Numbered from the stretch's first letter, positions 28,834 to 36,967 are shown. The stretch: DNA of 39,277 nucleotides from an uncultured Prevotellaceae bacterium (GCA_947307015.1 CAMZHV010000025.1:1-39277); one strand, 5' to 3'. The notes: generated by a model not told the origin, from the sequence alone. Numbers and translations are program-made.

Positions 28834-28839
28834 TTCTCC
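28834..28839 (-). promoter_or_regulatory. Strong Shine-Dalgarno for the small secreted protein
   Basis: On the minus strand AAGGAG precedes the ATG at 28827 at close to optimal spacing. Most other genes in the window have A-rich leaders with no such match. Confidence 0.7.
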
Positions 28840-28911
28840 TTTTACTTTAGAGGGGTTAAACATTCGTTCTTTGTGTGCGTCGAAGTCACTGTTGTAACTT
28901 GTTTGCGAGTG

Positions 28912-28942
28912 CAAAGTACGGCATTTTTCGTGACCCCACCAA
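28912..28942 (-). promoter_or_regulatory. Promoter of the small secreted protein gene
   Basis: On the minus strand a GTACTTTG box (28912-28919) has TTG (28940-28942) 20 bp upstream. The -7 box is one base short of the usual TAnnTTTG spacing. The leader would be about 80 nt. Confidence 0.5.
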
Positions 28943-28972
28943 AGGACTTTACCTAAAAGGAGAAGCTGGTTT

Positions 28973-28987
28973 CCCTACGCTGTAGGG
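28973..28987. terminator. Weak hairpin downstream of ftsK
   Basis: CCCTAC (28973-28978) pairs with GTAGGG (28982-28987) around a 3-nt loop, 33 nt after the ftsK stop. There is no clear U-run. Confidence 0.3.
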
Positions 28988-29019
28988 GGATTACCCGAAG
29001 GGGACTATGTGAAGATGAA

Positions 29020-31554
29020 TTATCCGAGGTTATTGAGGATCATGTCGAGGGTGTTCTCGTCCTGGATGAGGACGTCGCGTGGCTTGGCACCCTGGGCAGG
29101 GCCTACGATGCCCGCTTTCTCAAGCTGATCCATGAGGCGTCCGGCGCGGTTGTAGCCGATAGAGAACTTACGTTGGATCATGGACGTGGAGCCTTGCTGC
29201 GAAGAGATGATGAGTCGGGCGGCATCGGCAAACATCGGGTCTAAGTGGTTCATGTCTACGTCGTTGACACCTCCTGCATCCTCCATGGGCGGACGCGGAA
29301 GGGCGAAGGGACCCGTGTAGCTCTGCTGGCAGGCGATGAACGAGGCGATGCGCTCCACTTCGGGCGTGTCGACGAAGGCGCACTGTAGGCGTACGGGCTC
29401 TGATCCGGCAAGGAATAGCATATCGCCCTTGCCGATGAGTTGGTTGGCACCCGGACGGTCGAGGATGGTGCGCGAGTCAATCATCGCGCTGACCTTGAAG
29501 GCCATGCGTGCGGGGAAGTTGGCCTTGATGGTGCCGGTGATGATGTTCGTCGTGGGGCGTTGCGTGGCGATGATCATGTGCATGCCGACGGCACGAGCCA
29601 GCTGTGCGATGCGTGCAATGGGCAACTCGATCTCTTTGCCGGCTGTCATGATGAGGTCACCAAACTCGTCGATGATGACAACAATATAGGGCAGGAAGTG
29701 GTGACCGTTCTCAGGGTTCAGCTGACGGTTGCGGAACTTCTCGTTGTATTCCTTAATATTTCGTGCGCGCGCACGCTTGAGAAGGTCGTAGCGGTTGTCC
29801 ATTTCGAGGCAGAGGCTCTTGAGCGTGTTGATGACCTTCTGGACGTCGGTGATGATGGGCTCGTCATCGTCGTCCTCGATCTGTGCGAGGAAGTGGTTGA
29901 CGATGGGCGAGTAGATGGGGAACTCCACCTTTTTGGGATCCACCATGACGAATTTCAGCTCTGCCGGATGTTTCTTGTAGAGCAGTGAGGTGATGATAGC
30001 GTTGAGGCCGACGGACTTACCTTGTCCCGTGGCACCGGCCACGAGGAGGTGCGGCATCTTGGCCAGGTCGGCCATGAAGACCTCGTTGGTGATGGTTTTG
30101 CCGAGGGCCATGGGCAAGTCCATGGTGGTCTCTTGGAACTTGCGGCTGTTGAGAATACTCTCCATTGACACGATCTGTGGCTTGGCATTAGGCACTTCGA
30201 TACCGATGGTGCCCTTGCCGGGGATGGGCGCAATAATGCGTATGCCGAGGGCTGAGAGCGACAGGGCGATATCATCTTCGAGGTTGCGGATCTTGGAGAT
30301 GCGGACGCCAGGAGCGGGGGTAATCTCGTAGAGCGTGATGGTGGGGCCTACGGTGGCCTTGATGCTGGAGATCTCGACACCAAAGGTGCGGAGAACGTAG
30401 ATGATTTGATCCTTGTTCTTCGTCTGCTCCTCCATGTCGATGGTGGCACGCGGGTCTATATCGTAGTGCTTCAGGAGGTCGAGGGTGGGGTAGCGGTAGT
30501 TCTCGAGGTCAAGCTTGGGGTCGTAAGGTTCGAGAGTCTCCTCATGCTTGGCTTCGGCAGGCTCCTCGCTGGCTGGCGCTTCGATGGTGAAGCTTGTAGA
30601 ATCGGTGGCGGGGGCAGCGATCGTGGCGAAGGGTATGTCGTCGTCAATGTTGCTGTCGCTGGCATCAACGGGTGCTGTCGCATCTGTTTTATCTTCAGCT
30701 TCTACAACCGCTGTCGTGTCTGTAAGATCTATAGTTTCAGGAGTTTCAGTCGTGTCGTTCTCTTCTTCAATCTCTTCCTCGTCCTTCTCTCCTACAAGTT
30801 TGCCATGCAGCTTCTTCGTGAAGTTGACGAGACGGCTGAGGACGGGGTAGCGGTCCTGCAGCTCGCGGGCGAACTGCTGGGGATGCAGGAGACGCTTGAT
30901 GATGCGGATGGTCTCGGCGCTGAGGTAGCAGAGGTAGGCCAACAGCGATAGCAAGATGACGATGAAGGTGCCGACGGAGCCGCCGACGTTCTCGAGGATG
31001 GTCACGACATTCTGGCCGTGGAGGCCGCCTGGGCTGATATAGCTTACGGATGGTGAGGCTGCGAAGGCACTGGTGAAGAAGAAGGCGCAGGCCACGCTAA
31101 CCCAGCACAGCAGGAACGTGCAGTTGATGAACCACTTCCACAGGCGCACGTGGTAGGCACCTGTGAGCTTCAGCGAGGCAGCGAAGAGGAAGACGGGGAG
31201 GAAGAAAGCGCCGAATCCGAAGTTGCGCGTGATCCAGTAGTTGCTCCACCATGCGCCCCAGTAGCCCGCCCAGTTCTTGGCACCGCTGAACACACCGCTC
31301 TGCAACACTTTTTGGTCCTCGCCGCCCGTAAGCAGGTGCGAAACGAGACTGAGTAGCGTGAAGGCGGCGATGGCCAACAAAAGGACGCCGGCGGCGATGC
31401 GCACTGCTTCCACACGGTTCATGGGGTCTTCCCTGCTGCCCATGAGGGCTTCCTGAATATGTAAGCTGTTGTCTTGCTGCTTCTTTCCATTGGTGGCAAC
31501 GGCACGTCTGGGAGCACGTTTGCGCACCTGTTTAGGTTTCCTTTGAGTATCCAT
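29020..31554 (-). CDS. ftsK: DNA translocase FtsK/SpoIIIE
   Basis: 844 residues. A basic N-terminus is followed by four membrane segments between about residues 45 and 210, a Glu/Asp/Thr/Ala-rich linker (about 240-345), then the motor. Walker A is VAGATGQGKSVGLN (K513), and Walker B VVIIDEFGDLI has D629-E630. The C-terminal 65 residues or so form the winged-helix gamma domain (TSMIQRKFSIGYNRAGRLMDQLEKAGIV) that reads polar DNA motifs. FtsK pumps chromosome ends through the closing septum and activates dif recombination. The length and four-segment anchor are normal for Bacteroidetes FtsK. It is divergent from the DEDDy exonuclease gene. Confidence 0.97.
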   Translation of the reverse strand: MDTQRKPKQVRKRAPRRAVATNGKKQQDNSLHIQEALMGSREDPMNRVEAVRIAAGVLLLAIAAFTLLSLVSHLLTGGEDQKVLQSGVFSGAKNWAGYWGAWWSNYWITRNFGFGAFFLPVFLFAASLKLTGAYHVRLWKWFINCTFLLCWVSVACAFFFTSAFAASPSVSYISPGGLHGQNVVTILENVGGSVGTFIVILLSLLAYLCYLSAETIRIIKRLLHPQQFARELQDRYPVLSRLVNFTKKLHGKLVGEKDEEEIEEENDTTETPETIDLTDTTAVVEAEDKTDATAPVDASDSNIDDDIPFATIAAPATDSTSFTIEAPASEEPAEAKHEETLEPYDPKLDLENYRYPTLDLLKHYDIDPRATIDMEEQTKNKDQIIYVLRTFGVEISSIKATVGPTITLYEITPAPGVRISKIRNLEDDIALSLSALGIRIIAPIPGKGTIGIEVPNAKPQIVSMESILNSRKFQETTMDLPMALGKTITNEVFMADLAKMPHLLVAGATGQGKSVGLNAIITSLLYKKHPAELKFVMVDPKKVEFPIYSPIVNHFLAQIEDDDDEPIITDVQKVINTLKSLCLEMDNRYDLLKRARARNIKEYNEKFRNRQLNPENGHHFLPYIVVIIDEFGDLIMTAGKEIELPIARIAQLARAVGMHMIIATQRPTTNIITGTIKANFPARMAFKVSAMIDSRTILDRPGANQLIGKGDMLFLAGSEPVRLQCAFVDTPEVERIASFIACQQSYTGPFALPRPPMEDAGGVNDVDMNHLDPMFADAARLIISSQQGSTSMIQRKFSIGYNRAGRLMDQLEKAGIVGPAQGAKPRDVLIQDENTLDMILNNLG

Positions 31555-31581
31555 AAGTCTCTTCTATTCCTTATTCGGGTG

Positions 31582-31589
31582 CAAAAATA
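31582..31589 (-). promoter_or_regulatory. Probable -7 box of ftsK
   Basis: The minus strand reads TATTTTTG, 27 nt before the ftsK ATG. No TTG is seen at the usual -33 distance. Confidence 0.45.
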
Positions 31590-31643
31590 ATGCTTTTTCA
31601 TTAACTTTTCATTAAAACCTGCTGTTTTTTTTACAAAAAACAC

Positions 31644-31651
31644 TAATTTTG
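31644..31651 (+). promoter_or_regulatory. Probable -7 box of the exonuclease/methyltransferase operon
   Basis: TAATTTTG matches TAnnTTTG, 18 nt before the TTG start at 31670. The -33 region is T-rich, with no clean TTG. Confidence 0.45.
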
Positions 31652-31669
31652 CACACCAAAAGGAAATAA

Positions 31670-32311
31670 TTGGGCGAAAAAGGAACCCTTACGACGTTGA
31701 AAACCATATTTGATAAATACGATAAGAACGCCATTGCCGAGCTGCCCAAGGAACAGTTCGAAGGACGTGTCATTGTCATCCAGAGTCCTGGCGAAGCTCA
31801 GCGCGCGGTGGACTATCTGCTGACGTTCCCGCATCTGGGCATCGACACGGAGACGCGTCCCAACTTCAAGCCGGGCGGCATGAATCCCGTGGCGCTGTTG
31901 CAGGTGGCCACGCTGAAGACCTGTTTCCTCTTCCGTCTGAACATCCTGGGACTGCCGCAGTGCCTCATCCGTCTGCTCACCGACAACTCTTCCCAGAAGA
32001 TAGGTCTCTCGCTGCACGATGACTGGGCACAGCTGCGCCGTCGCACGCTTTTCGAACCCCGAAACTACCTCGACCTGCAGGATTACGTCAAGCGTTTGGG
32101 CATCGAAGACATGAGCCTGCAGAAGCTCTATGCCAACCTCTTCCACAAGAAGATTTCCAAGACGCAGCGACTCACCAACTGGGACGCCGACGTGCTCACA
32201 GAATCGCAGAAACGCTACGCCGCCACAGATGCCTGGGCTTGCCTGCGGATGTACGACGAGATCAACGACCTCCTGACGACCCGCAAATACCGCCTCATCC
32301 ACGTCGAATAA
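31670..32311 (+). CDS. DEDDy 3'-5' exonuclease, RNase D-like domain protein
   Basis: 213 residues. The 3'-5' exonuclease fold shows all DEDDy residues: D59-T-E61 in GIDTETRPNF, D117 or D118 in LSLHDDWAQL, and Y183-x3-D187 in KRYAATDAWACL. Such stand-alone domains trim RNA or DNA 3' ends; the HRDC domains of full RNase D are absent. No ATG fits the start. The frame opens at TTG 31670, preceded by an AAAAGGAAA purine run at suitable spacing and by a -7 box at 31644, so I take TTG as the initiator. The next gene, an rRNA methyltransferase, starts 19 nt after its stop, so the pair is probably an operon in RNA metabolism. Confidence 0.88.
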   Translation: MGEKGTLTTLKTIFDKYDKNAIAELPKEQFEGRVIVIQSPGEAQRAVDYLLTFPHLGIDTETRPNFKPGGMNPVALLQVATLKTCFLFRLNILGLPQCLIRLLTDNSSQKIGLSLHDDWAQLRRRTLFEPRNYLDLQDYVKRLGIEDMSLQKLYANLFHKKISKTQRLTNWDADVLTESQKRYAATDAWACLRMYDEINDLLTTRKYRLIHVE

Positions 32312-32330
32312 ATTTTGTTACTTAACATAT

Positions 32331-33509
32331 ATGACAATCAAACTCAAGCGCGGCAAGGAAGACTCGCTGCTCCGCTTTCACCCCTGGATATACTCTGGCG
32401 CTATTGAGCGTCGCGAAGGCGACGAGGACGAGGGAGCCATCGCCCGCGTCTTCACTAACGACGGCCAGTACATCGCCACTGGTCACTGGCAGATTGGCAC
32501 CATTGCCGTGCGCGTGCTGACGTTCGACGATGAACCCATCGACGATGCCTTCTGGCGCCGCCGCCTGCAGCTGGCTTTCGATATGCGACGAGCTATCGGC
32601 GTGGCTGATTCCGATGTCAACAACACCTATCGGCTTGTTCACGGCGAGGGCGACAACCTGCCCGGCCTCGTCATCGACATCTATGGACAGACGGCTGTCA
32701 TGCAAGCGCATAGCGTAGGTATGCACCGTTGTCGCCAGCAGATAGCAGAAGCGCTTCAGGCTGTCATGGGTGCACGCATTGCGAACATCTTCTATAAGAG
32801 CGAAACCACGCTGCCCTACAAGGCGGGGCTCGGACAAGAGAACACATTCCTGCTCGGCGACGCAGCCGACGACGTCGCCATCGAGAACGGCTTGCGCTTC
32901 CACATCGACTGGCTGCGCGGACAGAAAACGGGTTTCTTTGTCGACCAGCGTGACAACCGCTCGCTGCTCGAGCACTATGCCCACGATCGCGATGTGCTGA
33001 ATATGTTTTGCTACACGGGTGGCTTTTCTGTCTATGCCATGCGTGGTGGCGCACGGCGCGTCCATAGCGTCGACAGCTCCTCGAAGGCCGTCGATCTTGC
33101 CAGCGCCAATGTGGCCATGAACTTCCCTGGCGACCACCGTCATCAGGCCTTTGCCGAGGACGCCTTCCGTTTCCTGCAGCAGATGGACGAGGATGCCTAC
33201 GACCTCATCATCCTCGATCCGCCCGCCTTCGCCAAGCACAAGGATGCCCTGCGCAACGCCCTCAAAGGCTACACGCGTCTCAACGCGGCCGCTTTCTCGA
33301 AGATACGTCGGGGTGGCATACTCTTCACCTTCTCCTGCTCGCAGGCCGTCTCGAAGGATCAGTTCCGCATGGCGGTGTTCACGGCAGCTGCTATGAGCCG
33401 CCGTAAGGTCAGCATACTCCATCAGCTTCATCAGCCCGCCGACCATCCTGTCAACATTTATCACCCGGAGGGCGAATACCTCAAAGGATTAGTCTTGCAC
33501 GTCGAATAA
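32331..33509 (+). CDS. RlmI-type 23S rRNA (cytosine-C5) methyltransferase
   Basis: 392 residues. An N-terminal PUA domain (about 1-75, LKRGKEDSLLRFHPWIYSGA) is followed by a Rossmann methyltransferase domain. Visible motifs are KTGFFVDQRDNR, VLNMFCYTGGFSVYA (SAM-binding motif I), the acidic VHSVDSSSKAVD loop, LIILDPPAFAKHK (motif IV) and TFSCSQAVSKDQF. This is the layout of RlmI/YccW, which makes m5C in 23S rRNA; the exact target base cannot be read. It is the second gene of a two-gene operon with the DEDDy exonuclease. A small AT-rich hairpin follows. Confidence 0.92.
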   Translation: MTIKLKRGKEDSLLRFHPWIYSGAIERREGDEDEGAIARVFTNDGQYIATGHWQIGTIAVRVLTFDDEPIDDAFWRRRLQLAFDMRRAIGVADSDVNNTYRLVHGEGDNLPGLVIDIYGQTAVMQAHSVGMHRCRQQIAEALQAVMGARIANIFYKSETTLPYKAGLGQENTFLLGDAADDVAIENGLRFHIDWLRGQKTGFFVDQRDNRSLLEHYAHDRDVLNMFCYTGGFSVYAMRGGARRVHSVDSSSKAVDLASANVAMNFPGDHRHQAFAEDAFRFLQQMDEDAYDLIILDPPAFAKHKDALRNALKGYTRLNAAAFSKIRRGGILFTFSCSQAVSKDQFRMAVFTAAAMSRRKVSILHQLHQPADHPVNIYHPEGEYLKGLVLHVE

Positions 33510-33520
33510 CGTCCCGTATG

Positions 33521-33537
33521 TGTTAATTCTATTAACA
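33521..33537. terminator. AT-rich hairpin after the methyltransferase gene
   Basis: TGTTAAT (33521-33527) pairs with ATTAACA (33531-33537) around TCT. The stem is weak and has no U-tract, so a terminator role is uncertain. Confidence 0.3.
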
Positions 33538-33605
33538 TCTAATATCGCGTACAGTCCTCTTTGGTTAAACAATCTAAACATGGCGGAGAAAATATTGAGA
33601 AAAAG

Positions 33606-33635
33606 TTGCAAGTAGCCGAGAAAAGCGTACCTTTG
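33606..33635 (+). promoter_or_regulatory. Promoter of a candidate small RNA
   Basis: TTG (33606-33608) and TACCTTTG (33628-33635) have a 19-bp spacer. No long frame follows before the terminator at 33679. Confidence 0.7.
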
Positions 33636-33640
33636 CAACG

Positions 33641-33708
33641 TGTTTTTCATGGTATTAGATTTAAGGTTAATGAAAGGTCGGTTGTCGTGAGACAACCGTC
33701 TTTTTTTC
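33641..33708 (+). ncRNA. Candidate small RNA of about 70 nt
   Basis: A consensus promoter ends at 33635 and a Rho-independent terminator with a U-run spans 33679-33709, so the predicted transcript is roughly 33641-33708. The 400-nt gap between the methyltransferase and the Tyr/Gly-rich protein gene holds nothing else gene-like. The only frame inside is 13 codons from the ATG at 33649 and overlaps the terminator stem. The exact 5' end is inferred. It could instead be a short leader prone to termination, but the downstream gene has its own promoters. Confidence 0.5.
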
Positions 33709-33709
33709 T
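33679..33709 (+). terminator. Rho-independent terminator with GNRA-type loop
   Basis: CGGTTGTC (33679-33686) pairs with GACAACCG (33691-33698) around the tetraloop GTGA, followed at once by TCTTTTTTTCT. This is the clearest classical terminator in the window and works on the plus strand only. Confidence 0.85.
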
Positions 33710-33770
33710 GCTCCCTCGTATGCGCGTATGCGTGCAGAAGCATAGAAAAAGGTTAAAATCATGTGATTTC

Positions 33771-33801
33771 TTGGCGCAATCGCAGCTTTTTACTACCTTT
33801 G
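33771..33801 (+). promoter_or_regulatory. Upstream promoter of the Tyr/Gly-rich secreted protein gene
   Basis: TTG (33771-33773) and TACCTTTG (33794-33801) have a 20-bp spacer. The leader would be about 100 nt. Confidence 0.65.
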
Positions 33802-33871
33802 CGCCTTGAAGAATAGGGAATTTACCCCTGCACTTTAGGTTTTTCCCCTTTCTCATGCGAATCATTCGCAG

Positions 33872-33879
33872 TACTTTTG
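33872..33879 (+). promoter_or_regulatory. Second -7 box before the Tyr/Gly-rich protein gene
   Basis: TACTTTTG matches TAnnTTTG, 30 nt before the ATG at 33910. The -33 element is unclear. Confidence 0.4.
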
Positions 33880-33909
33880 CACCGTCGAACAATAAAAACA
33901 ACAAGCAAT

Positions 33910-35073
33910 ATGAAAAACATGAGAAATCTGATCGCTTTCGCGATGCTCCTTGTGCCGCTGAGCATCTGGGCACAGGATGACCTCTATTTCATTTCCAAGA
34001 AGAAGGCTGCCAAGAGCGAGACCACGTCGACTGCCACGACCGAACGGCAGACGCCTGTGGCCATCGTCTACACCGACGGCACTTCTGACACCTATCCTAT
34101 TTCCAGCAACATTCGCGACGTCGATGAGTACAACCGTCGCGGTCCCGCTTACTCCAGCCTCGTGCAGCAGCCCGACGGCACGTTCCAGTACGTCTCTGGC
34201 GACACGCTCGGCCTGATAAACGACTCTATCGCAGCTCTCCGCGAATACTATGGCGGCAGCGCTTATTCCGAGGGCTACGCCGACGGCTATGCTGATGGCG
34301 AGGACTACGCCTTGACGCGCCGTTTGAACCGCTTCAACTATGGTAGCCTCTATATCTCACCCTGGTATTTAGGTTTTTCTTTTGGCGATCCCTGGTACTG
34401 GGACACCTACTGGTATGGCTACAGCCCCTATTGGTACGACCGCTACTACTACGGTTGGAACCGTCCTTATTGGGGCTACTACGGCTACTACGGCCCCTAC
34501 TACTACGGTGGCTACTATGGCGGCTACTATGGACACGCTCATCATCATGGTGGCGGTCACCACTACGGCAGCGGTTTCCCGCACCGCAACTCCAACTACA
34601 GCGCACGCTACGACAATCTGCGCACAGCCAACCGCAACTATGGTCGCAACAGCGGCAGCAGTAGCCGAAGCGGTAGCGGTGCCTTCCGTGGCAGTGGCTC
34701 AGGTCGCAGCACCGGCACGCTCGGCGACCGTGGCGGCAGCTACATCAACCGTGGCTCCTCGTCGTCCAATCGCAGCACGAGTGCGAGCAACTCCAGCTCA
34801 GATCGCGGCAGCTCATCTGTCTACCGTGGCTCCTCCAACACGAGTTCTACGCGCAGCAACACTTCTTCCAGCAGCTCGTCCTCATCGCGCTCTGTCACCT
34901 CCAGTTCCAGCTCCAGCTCACGTGGCGGTAGTGGCGGCTTTGGTGGCGTCACCCGTAGCGGCGGTGGCGGCGGCGGATTCAGCAGCGGTGGTGGCTTTAG
35001 CGGAGGCGGTGGTTCCCGTGGCGGCGGCTTCGGCGGCGGTGGCGGCGGTTCCCGTGGCGGCGGTCGCAGATAA
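33910..35073 (+). CDS. Secreted low-complexity Tyr/Gly/Ser-rich protein, unknown function
   Basis: 387 residues from the ATG at 33910, with a signal peptide cleaved near SIWAQ. Residues about 25-140 are ordinary sequence ending in a small repeat (GYADGYADGEDYALTRRLNRF). Residues about 145-225 are dominated by Tyr, Trp and Gly (WYGYSPYWYDRYYYGWNRPY, then GYYGGYY repeats and a His cluster). The remaining 160 are Ser/Arg/Gly/Asn-rich and end in GGG-SRGGG repeats. Such composition suggests an extracellular, flexible or self-assembling protein, possibly adhesive or amyloid-like; no enzymatic motif is present and I do not recognise the family. It lies 72 nt before a FadL-type outer membrane protein gene on the same strand. 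Confidence 0.85.
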   Translation: MKNMRNLIAFAMLLVPLSIWAQDDLYFISKKKAAKSETTSTATTERQTPVAIVYTDGTSDTYPISSNIRDVDEYNRRGPAYSSLVQQPDGTFQYVSGDTLGLINDSIAALREYYGGSAYSEGYADGYADGEDYALTRRLNRFNYGSLYISPWYLGFSFGDPWYWDTYWYGYSPYWYDRYYYGWNRPYWGYYGYYGPYYYGGYYGGYYGHAHHHGGGHHYGSGFPHRNSNYSARYDNLRTANRNYGRNSGSSSRSGSGAFRGSGSGRSTGTLGDRGGSYINRGSSSSNRSTSASNSSSDRGSSSVYRGSSNTSSTRSNTSSSSSSSSRSVTSSSSSSSRGGSGGFGGVTRSGGGGGGFSSGGGFSGGGGSRGGGFGGGGGGSRGGGRR

Positions 35074-35145
35074 GAATTGTAAATCCGTAAATAGTAAATC
35101 TATATCTACTTACTATAGTTAAACACTTTATCTCTCAACACGACT

Positions 35146-36729
35146 ATGAAAAGGATCATCATATTCGCACTTTCTGCATTGGCTTTCAACGCCGTGCAGG
35201 CACAGGACACATATCTCAACGACCGTGCCACCAACACATCTGATGTCATCGGAACGGCACGTTACGTAGGCATGGGCGGAGCTATGGGCGCCCTCGGTGC
35301 TGACATCTCGACCATCAGCAACAATCCCGCTGGCATCGGTCTCATGCGTCGCGGCACGCTCTCCTTCACCCTCGGCGGTCAGATCAACGACGCCAAGCCC
35401 GTCTACGACGATGCCCGCGGCAGCTTCACCTTCGACCAGATTGGCTTCGTCTTTCCCTTCGGCGATGCTTCCGATGACAGCCGCGTGAACTTTGCCTTCA
35501 ACTATCAGAAGAAGATCAACTACAATCAGATTCTCTTTGCCGAGCAGCCCCTTGGTGGCCTGTCGCAGGGCGATATGTTCGCGTGGATTGCCAATAGCAC
35601 CTACAGACTCAACGAAAAGAACGAGTACTATTTCGACTCGCCTTTCTACGACAATCTTTATATGTCCGGCTTTTTCGGCGAACACACCAACGAGAAAGGT
35701 GACACCTATTTCCGCAACACCAACCGTGGTGAGGTAGGGCGCTACTACCGCAACTCCTCTGGCTCGCTGCAAGGCTTCGACTTCAACGTCAGCGGAAGCG
35801 TCGAAGACCGCTGGTTCTGGGGCATCACCTTTGGCGTTGACCACATGATCTATCGCCATACGGCATCCTACGAGGAATGGGGCGACGCCTCATACGTCCT
35901 CTATCAGGAGCAGAAGCTCAAGGGCTATGGCTTCAATATCAAGGGTGGCGCTCTCGTGCGCCCCATCGAGGACAGCCCCTTCCGCATCGGCATCACCGTG
36001 GAGACACCTTCATGGTATGTTCTCCGCCACACCGCCATCGCAGGCCTCTCCGTTGCCGAAGGCCAGGGGTACTCGAAACCTGGCTATATGGATGATGACA
36101 ACTATCTGGAGTACAACGTCTATACGCCCTGGAAGTTCCGCGCCAGCTTCGGCTCCACCATCGACGACTATTTCGCTTGGGATGTCGAATATGAGTATTC
36201 GATGAACAACTTCACCAAGATGGGCTATCCCAATAATGATCGCGACTACTATGACCGCGCAGGCACGGCTATCTCGATGACTAAGGACATGGCGATGAAT
36301 GAGATGACCCGTTCGAACATCCGTGGCGTGCATAATATCCGTGCCGGCTTCGAGTTCAAGCCTATTCAGCTGCTTGCCCTGCGTGCTGGCTACAACTTCT
36401 ACAGCAAGCCCTACAAGCGGGATGCACGTCTCGACCAGACCTGCAACACTCCGGCTTACGACTGGAGCACATCGACGGAGTATATCAACCTTGGTGCCAC
36501 GCACCTCTTCACCCTCGGCATCGGTCTTCAGTTCAAGCATTTCTTTGCCGACGTCGCCTATAAGTATCGTGTCCAGCGTGGCGACTACTCCTCCTTCGAC
36601 GACCACTTCACCACGCTCAATGAGTCGTTCTGTGCCGAGAACCCGTCACTTGCGGGCAAGACCCTCGAACCCACAGAAGTCAACCTCGACCGTCACAATA
36701 TCGCCGTCACCCTCGGCTATCGCTTCTGA
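35146..36729 (+). CDS. OmpP1/FadL-family outer membrane transport protein
   Basis: 527 residues with a signal peptide ending near NAVQAQ. The mature N-terminus ARYVGMGGAMGALGADISTISNNPAGIGLM (split here from residues about 38 to 67) is the hallmark of the FadL/TodX family, where it forms the plug that gates diffusion of hydrophobic ligands. Amphipathic beta strands follow, with a C-terminal TLGYRF signature. Members take up long-chain fatty acids or aromatic compounds; Bacteroidetes copies are sometimes called hemin receptors without proof. The closeness of two acyl-CoA synthetase genes elsewhere in the window fits fatty-acid use but is not linkage. The upstream low-complexity protein gene may be co-transcribed. 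The phased palindromes begin about 50-75 bp after the stop. Confidence 0.86.
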   Translation: MKRIIIFALSALAFNAVQAQDTYLNDRATNTSDVIGTARYVGMGGAMGALGADISTISNNPAGIGLMRRGTLSFTLGGQINDAKPVYDDARGSFTFDQIGFVFPFGDASDDSRVNFAFNYQKKINYNQILFAEQPLGGLSQGDMFAWIANSTYRLNEKNEYYFDSPFYDNLYMSGFFGEHTNEKGDTYFRNTNRGEVGRYYRNSSGSLQGFDFNVSGSVEDRWFWGITFGVDHMIYRHTASYEEWGDASYVLYQEQKLKGYGFNIKGGALVRPIEDSPFRIGITVETPSWYVLRHTAIAGLSVAEGQGYSKPGYMDDDNYLEYNVYTPWKFRASFGSTIDDYFAWDVEYEYSMNNFTKMGYPNNDRDYYDRAGTAISMTKDMAMNEMTRSNIRGVHNIRAGFEFKPIQLLALRAGYNFYSKPYKRDARLDQTCNTPAYDWSTSTEYINLGATHLFTLGIGLQFKHFFADVAYKYRVQRGDYSSFDDHFTTLNESFCAENPSLAGKTLEPTEVNLDRHNIAVTLGYRF

Positions 36730-36802
36730 TTCTACTCGTACCCTGATGGCCAAAGGGACGCAAGTGTTTCGTTCTACACCCCTTAGGCTTTCTGCCAAAA
36801 CC

Positions 36803-36946
36803 CTATAGACAATTCGCGAAAACCCTTAGGAGTCTACGCGTAGTCTCTTAGGAGGGTTCGCGTGTCCCATTAATGGGACACGGCGATACGTATAGACGTA
36901 TTAGCCCACACGTATGTACGTATGTCCTCACACGTATATATGTGTG
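36803..36946. repeat. Ladder of helically phased palindromes
   Basis: Different palindromes have centres at 805.5, 827.5, 849.5, 871.5, 893.5, 915.5 and 937.5 (plus 36000), that is every 22 bp, with one extra at 838.5, half a step. The strongest is a perfect 22-bp palindrome at 36861-36882. CTACGCGTAG (36834-36843) sits inside a 48-nt hairpin (36815-36862). The last three (36886-36901, 36907-36924, 36929-36946) are built on ACGTAT/CACACGTAT and have at most one mismatch or G-U pair each over their cores. CTTAGGAG repeats at 36825 and 36847. The first step (CTATAG) is only 6 bp. No gene is visible here. Confidence 0.8.
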
Positions 36947-36967
36947 GCGATGACGAATGATGGATGG

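Noticed and set aside
31643..32302. Minus-strand open frame of 219 codons over the exonuclease gene
   Set aside because: Antisense to a protein with all DEDDy residues.
32322..33464. Minus-strand open frame of 380 codons over the rRNA methyltransferase gene
   Set aside because: The sense strand encodes a complete RlmI-type protein; the antisense product has no family features.
33649..33690. 13-codon frame within the candidate small RNA
   Set aside because: It ends in the terminator loop and has no ribosome site; a leader peptide cannot be supported.
34382..35122. Plus-strand Ala/Thr/Val-rich frame of 246 codons
   Set aside because: It is the +1 reading of the Gly/Ser/Tyr repeats of the secreted protein; composition is an artefact of the repeated codons.
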